A program made the position numbers and the translations under genes. Positions 61,001 to 64,000 of a DNA stretch of 64,000 nucleotides are shown here, piece after piece. Position 1 is the first letter of the stretch. Every line of letters starts with the position of its first letter. Source of the DNA: Mucilaginibacter sp. 44-25 (lineage in GTDB: Bacteria > Bacteroidota > Bacteroidia > Sphingobacteriales > Sphingobacteriaceae); NCBI GenBank assembly GCA_001898335.1, contig MKTS01000013.1, positions 453,343-517,342 of the forward strand, read 5' to 3'. Under the pieces are notes generated by a model, which was not told the origin of the DNA, made no database searches, and worked only from the letters and a program-made list of their open reading frames with translations.

Positions 61001-62323
61001 TTATTTCTTCACCAGATCAGCAGGGTTAACCGGGTTGCTTAACAGTTGCCCAAACAACTCCCAACGTTTTTGAGGATTGCTCACTTTACCGCCATTACGT
61101 TCAATGTAATCTCTAACCAAGTCCTGGCCATAGTTATAATTGATCACATAACTGCGGTATTTTTTAATGAAATCTATCGACTTATCGGCGGTTTCATCGT
61201 TCATTAAACAGTATTTACGCAGGTAGCTACGTGCCTTACTTTCGCTCATGGTATCATTGATCAAGCCCCTCGCAGCCTCGTTACGGGCATAGTTCAGGCG
61301 GCCTTTTATAACCAGTGCCTTAAAGTAAGTATCTGCACCGGCAGTGTCCAATCCGGCCATAGGCAACAATATATTCTTGGCAAATTTCACCTTCTCGTCA
61401 CCCGGGAAAGCCATTTCAATACCAAAATTCGCGCTGCCTTCCGCTATAAGCGATTGCGGACTGAACAGTGGGTATAACGAAATCTCCACCCATCCCCTAT
61501 CATGATACAGGTTTTTCTCCAGCAACATGTTATATACGTGGTGGCCCGGGTAACTTTCATGGCTGCCTACATCAATGGCCCTGTCAATAAATATCTTAAT
61601 ATCGGTATTGATCTGCACATCGCTTTTGTAATTACCTTTGTACCAGTTATAACCGTTCCATGGTTTGTTGTTTACCAATTCGAGCGTTAAGCTTTCTCCG
61701 GCAGGCAGTTTAAAGTGGGTTACCGTGCGTTTACGCGCTTCGGCAATAGCGGCTTTCATCACCATTTCTATTTTATCTTTTGGAATGATGAATTTGTTGG
61801 CCAGTTTCTGGAACCGGTCGTTGATATTTCCTTTACCAGGTAGCATACTGTCCAACTTATCCAGTTCAGCTTTAAAGTTCTCTTCGCCGTATGCCGGGGC
61901 TGCAACACCAAAAAGCTCGCGCGATTCCTCATCAAACGAGCGGCCTTCGCCCGCAAATATTCTTACCCTTCGGTTAAAAGCCAGCAACTGGTTGTATATC
62001 CAGCGGGCACGTATGCGGTTGGAGTCTATCTTGGCATCATCGCCGGTAATCTTAACATTATTCATTAACTCATTAATGGATGCCAGGATACTATCGCGCG
62101 GAAAGTCGTCTTTATTAATTTTCTCAGTAAGTTCTTTGGGTTTAAGCGAATCGGGGCCGTAGTAAGCATCTACAAAATCTTTGTCGTACTGGCCTATAGT
62201 TAAGCCAAGGGTTACATATTGCTGAGCTAACTTATTCAGCTTTTTACCTTCTACACTGTCTGATGCTCTTTGCTTGCACGATAGCACAAATAACACAGGC
62301 AACAGTAACAACAATTTCTTCAT
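61001..62323 (-). CDS. DUF885-type zinc peptidase-like lipoprotein
   Basis: A 440-residue lipoprotein (MKKLLLLLPVLFVLSCKQR, lipid Cys17). The motif GSHESYPGHHVYNML (HE-x-YPGHH) is the DUF885 metallopeptidase-like signature, with a later Glu-rich segment (SLIAEGSANFGIEMAF) that should supply a third ligand. Members act as carboxypeptidase-like enzymes in the periplasm; the substrate is unknown. ATG 62323 gives the signal peptide. It is convergent with the DUF2157-type genes with a 6-bp gap. Confidence 0.85.
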   Translation of the reverse strand: MKKLLLLLPVLFVLSCKQRASDSVEGKKLNKLAQQYVTLGLTIGQYDKDFVDAYYGPDSLKPKELTEKINKDDFPRDSILASINELMNNVKITGDDAKIDSNRIRARWIYNQLLAFNRRVRIFAGEGRSFDEESRELFGVAAPAYGEENFKAELDKLDSMLPGKGNINDRFQKLANKFIIPKDKIEMVMKAAIAEARKRTVTHFKLPAGESLTLELVNNKPWNGYNWYKGNYKSDVQINTDIKIFIDRAIDVGSHESYPGHHVYNMLLEKNLYHDRGWVEISLYPLFSPQSLIAEGSANFGIEMAFPGDEKVKFAKNILLPMAGLDTAGADTYFKALVIKGRLNYARNEAARGLINDTMSESKARSYLRKYCLMNDETADKSIDFIKKYRSYVINYNYGQDLVRDYIERNGGKVSNPQKRWELFGQLLSNPVNPADLVKK

Positions 62324-62484
62324 ACGGCAGCTTTGTAAATGAGGCCGCAAGGTACGCAAATCCTTTTAAAAGGCAGGAGCAAATGGTTTGCCGCCTCATC
62401 TGAATATCAGGTTTATGTATTAAGATTGCATTTAAGCCTCAGATACCCTATCATTGCGAAATATTATCTACTGTTCTAATAGTC

Positions 62485-63729
62485 ATGACTCAAAATAAAG
62501 GATTTACCACCACCCTGCTTCATGCCGACCGCTTACGGAAGCCTGAATTTGGCGCGCTTCATCAACCTATACATACCGCTGTAACCTGGGGTTTTGATGA
62601 TGTGCAGGACCTGGTTAATGTTTTCCAGAACAAGGCCAAAGGTTTTGCTTATTCGCGCCAGGGAAACCCAACTACCGCCGCGCTGGAAAGCAAAATTACC
62701 ACGATGGAGAAAGGTATAGCTACAGTAAGCTTTTCTACCGGTATGGCCGCCATTATGGCAACGGTTTTCGCGCTGGTGAAAGAGGGAAGCCATATTATTG
62801 CCAGCTCTTTTTTGTTTGGTAACAGCCGCAGTGTACTTACCACTTTTACCGAAATGGGATTAGATATCAGCTTTGTTGATGCTACCGATGTTGAAAACGT
62901 AAAGGCCGCTTGCAAGCCTAATACCTGCATGGTGTTTGTTGAAACCATTGCCAACCCGGCCACCCAAATTGCCGATCTGCAAGCTATAGGTGATCTTTGC
63001 GAGGAAAAAGGGCTGATCTACGTAGTGGATAACACCATGACCTCGCCATATATTTTTACGCCTTATGATGTAAAAGCATCATTAGTGGTAAACTCTTTAA
63101 CTAAATATATTGGTGGCCATGGTAACGCGCTTGGCGGGGCGGTGACCGATACCGGCCTGTACAACTGGGCCAACTATCCCGGCATTGCCGAAGTGCTGCG
63201 CCAGCAAATAAAACCAGAACTTTTAGGCATAACCCAGATACGAAAACGCGGCCTGCGCGACGGCGGCGGCACACTTGCACCCGAGGCTGCACACAACCTG
63301 TCTGTAGGTGCTGAAACCCTTGCACTACGTTTAGAGCGTTCATGTGGTAATGCCCTGGCCTTGGCTCAATATCTGGATCAGCATCCATTGGTTGACAAGG
63401 TATACTACCCGGGTTTAGAGAGTCACCCGCAGCATGAGTTATCGAAGAAATTATTCCGCCTGCATGGTGGTTTGATGAGCTTTGCTTTGAAAGATGGTGT
63501 AGATGTTTTTGCCTTCCTGAATAATTTAGAAGTGGTGATAAAAAGCAGTAACCTGGGTGATACGCGCACGCTGTCTATCCCGGTTGCCCAAACCATATTC
63601 TTTGAGTTGGGGCCGGAACGCCGCGCCGAAATGGGCATACCGGAAGGCATGATACGTTTATCTGTTGGTATTGAAGATCGCGAAGATCTGCTTAATGACT
63701 TTAAGAAAGCATTTGCAGCAGTTTCTTAA
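62485..63729 (+). CDS. Cystathionine gamma-synthase/methionine gamma-lyase-family PLP enzyme
   Basis: A 414-residue Cys/Met-metabolism enzyme. AYSRQGNPTTAALESKI is the substrate/PLP-phosphate loop. VVDNTMTSPYIFTP precedes the Schiff-base Lys of VNSLTKYIGGHGNALGGAV, and SVGIEDREDLLNDF is the C-terminal arginine region. The family interconverts O-acetyl- or O-succinyl-homoserine, cystathionine and methionine. Which reaction is catalysed here cannot be read from sequence, as the CGS, OAH-sulfhydrylase and gamma-lyase groups overlap. It is monocistronic, with no riboswitch evident upstream. Confidence 0.9.
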   Translation: MTQNKGFTTTLLHADRLRKPEFGALHQPIHTAVTWGFDDVQDLVNVFQNKAKGFAYSRQGNPTTAALESKITTMEKGIATVSFSTGMAAIMATVFALVKEGSHIIASSFLFGNSRSVLTTFTEMGLDISFVDATDVENVKAACKPNTCMVFVETIANPATQIADLQAIGDLCEEKGLIYVVDNTMTSPYIFTPYDVKASLVVNSLTKYIGGHGNALGGAVTDTGLYNWANYPGIAEVLRQQIKPELLGITQIRKRGLRDGGGTLAPEAAHNLSVGAETLALRLERSCGNALALAQYLDQHPLVDKVYYPGLESHPQHELSKKLFRLHGGLMSFALKDGVDVFAFLNNLEVVIKSSNLGDTRTLSIPVAQTIFFELGPERRAEMGIPEGMIRLSVGIEDREDLLNDFKKAFAAVS

Positions 63730-63748
63730 CTCATTGCCTTTCTGGTGT

Positions 63749-63981
63749 CCGTTGGCTAAAGCCAACGGCAATGATGCTGTATTTTAAATAACAAAAAGCG
63801 TGATTATTCTGTAATTGGTATCAAATACTGAATGATATAAAAGCCTTTAATAATTACTATTTCATTGCCGTCGGCTTAAGCCGACGGAATAATAAACATA
63901 AAGATGGCTTCAGCTTGAATCTTAATTGGTTTCGGCTAAAGCCATTTGCTTTTCTGATGATCCGTTGGCTGAAGCCAACGG
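63749..63981. repeat. REP-like palindromes CCGTTGGCT/AGCCAACGG
   Basis: Copies at 63749-63768 and 63962-63981 match over 31 bp except one base and are followed by CAATGATGCTG. A third copy at 63868-63887 is a perfect 20-bp palindrome CCGTCGGCTTAAGCCGACGG in opposite orientation, preceded by CATTG. A degenerate TTCGGCTAAAGCC lies near 63931. Together they fill the gene-free end 63730-64000. Confidence 0.8.
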
Positions 63982-64000
63982 CAATGATGCTGCATTTTTA

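Noticed and set aside
62360..62484. SAM riboswitch upstream of the Cys/Met-metabolism enzyme gene
   Set aside because: No conserved SAM-I/II core pairing or terminator is seen in the 125-bp leader.

Overview
The window is bacterial chromosome from a Bacteroidota member, most likely family Sphingobacteriaceae (Mucilaginibacter/Pedobacter-like). This is inferred from the SusC/SusD pair with an ECF sigma factor and FecR-type anti-sigma factor, TAnnTTTG promoter boxes, many lipoproteins with short lipoboxes, AT-leaning codon use and Bacteroidota-type intergenic palindromes. Species cannot be fixed from the sequence alone.

1-12233 is the right-hand part of a prophage: a ClpP-type prohead protease, major capsid protein, portal, connector-like protein, collagen-like fibre, LamG-like receptor-binding candidate, two antisense surface-modification genes (acyltransferase and glycosyltransferase) and a lysis block with N-acetylmuramidase and holin-like protein. 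It ends 5 bp from the 3' end of tRNA-Leu(GAG). Terminase, integrase and tape-measure genes are not in view. 12239-13778 is a short host segment with tRNA-Leu(GAG), tRNA-Leu(CAG), a beta-propeller protein and tRNA-Lys(TTT).

13779-21176 is an AT-rich island beside tRNA-Lys: tyrosine integrase, a DUF1016/YhcG PD-(D/E)xK nuclease, McrB-McrC, a YgjP-like metallopeptidase and the last 73 codons of hsdR. The hsdR relic is cut at a junction that also removes the 5' end of a tandem GH26-like glycosidase gene. Host genes for a GDPD phosphodiesterase and an M1 aminopeptidase follow.

26400-31455 is the most unusual part. A small helical protein gene ends in a strong terminator-like hairpin and is followed by a WTFFAP membrane protein, an HTTM (SdpB/VKGC-like) membrane protein and a DCC thiol-disulfide oxidoreductase. 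Next comes an unknown protein, a multi-pass membrane protein, a HisKA_3 kinase and a NarL-type regulator. Both transcription units carry paired CGTA-N4-TACG operators, so the pieces look like one regulon: possibly an Sdp-like peptide-maturation system with its own two-component control.

31539-41693 is a polysaccharide utilisation locus (GH30, GH16, PKD surface glycan-binding lipoprotein, SusD, STN-type SusC, FecR, ECF sigma), probably for beta-1,3/1,6-glucan. 41850-46751 holds a CusSR-like two-component system coupled to proline-rich beta-domain proteins and a phosphoesterase. 46970-58002 holds katG, a purple-acid-phosphatase-like enzyme, an RRM protein, a phytase/beta-helix/TonB-receptor phosphorus-acquisition cluster and a TPR regulator. 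58207-63729 holds an OmpA lipoprotein, two DUF2157-type membrane proteins, a DUF885-type peptidase and a Cys/Met-metabolism PLP enzyme. The window closes with REP-like palindromes.
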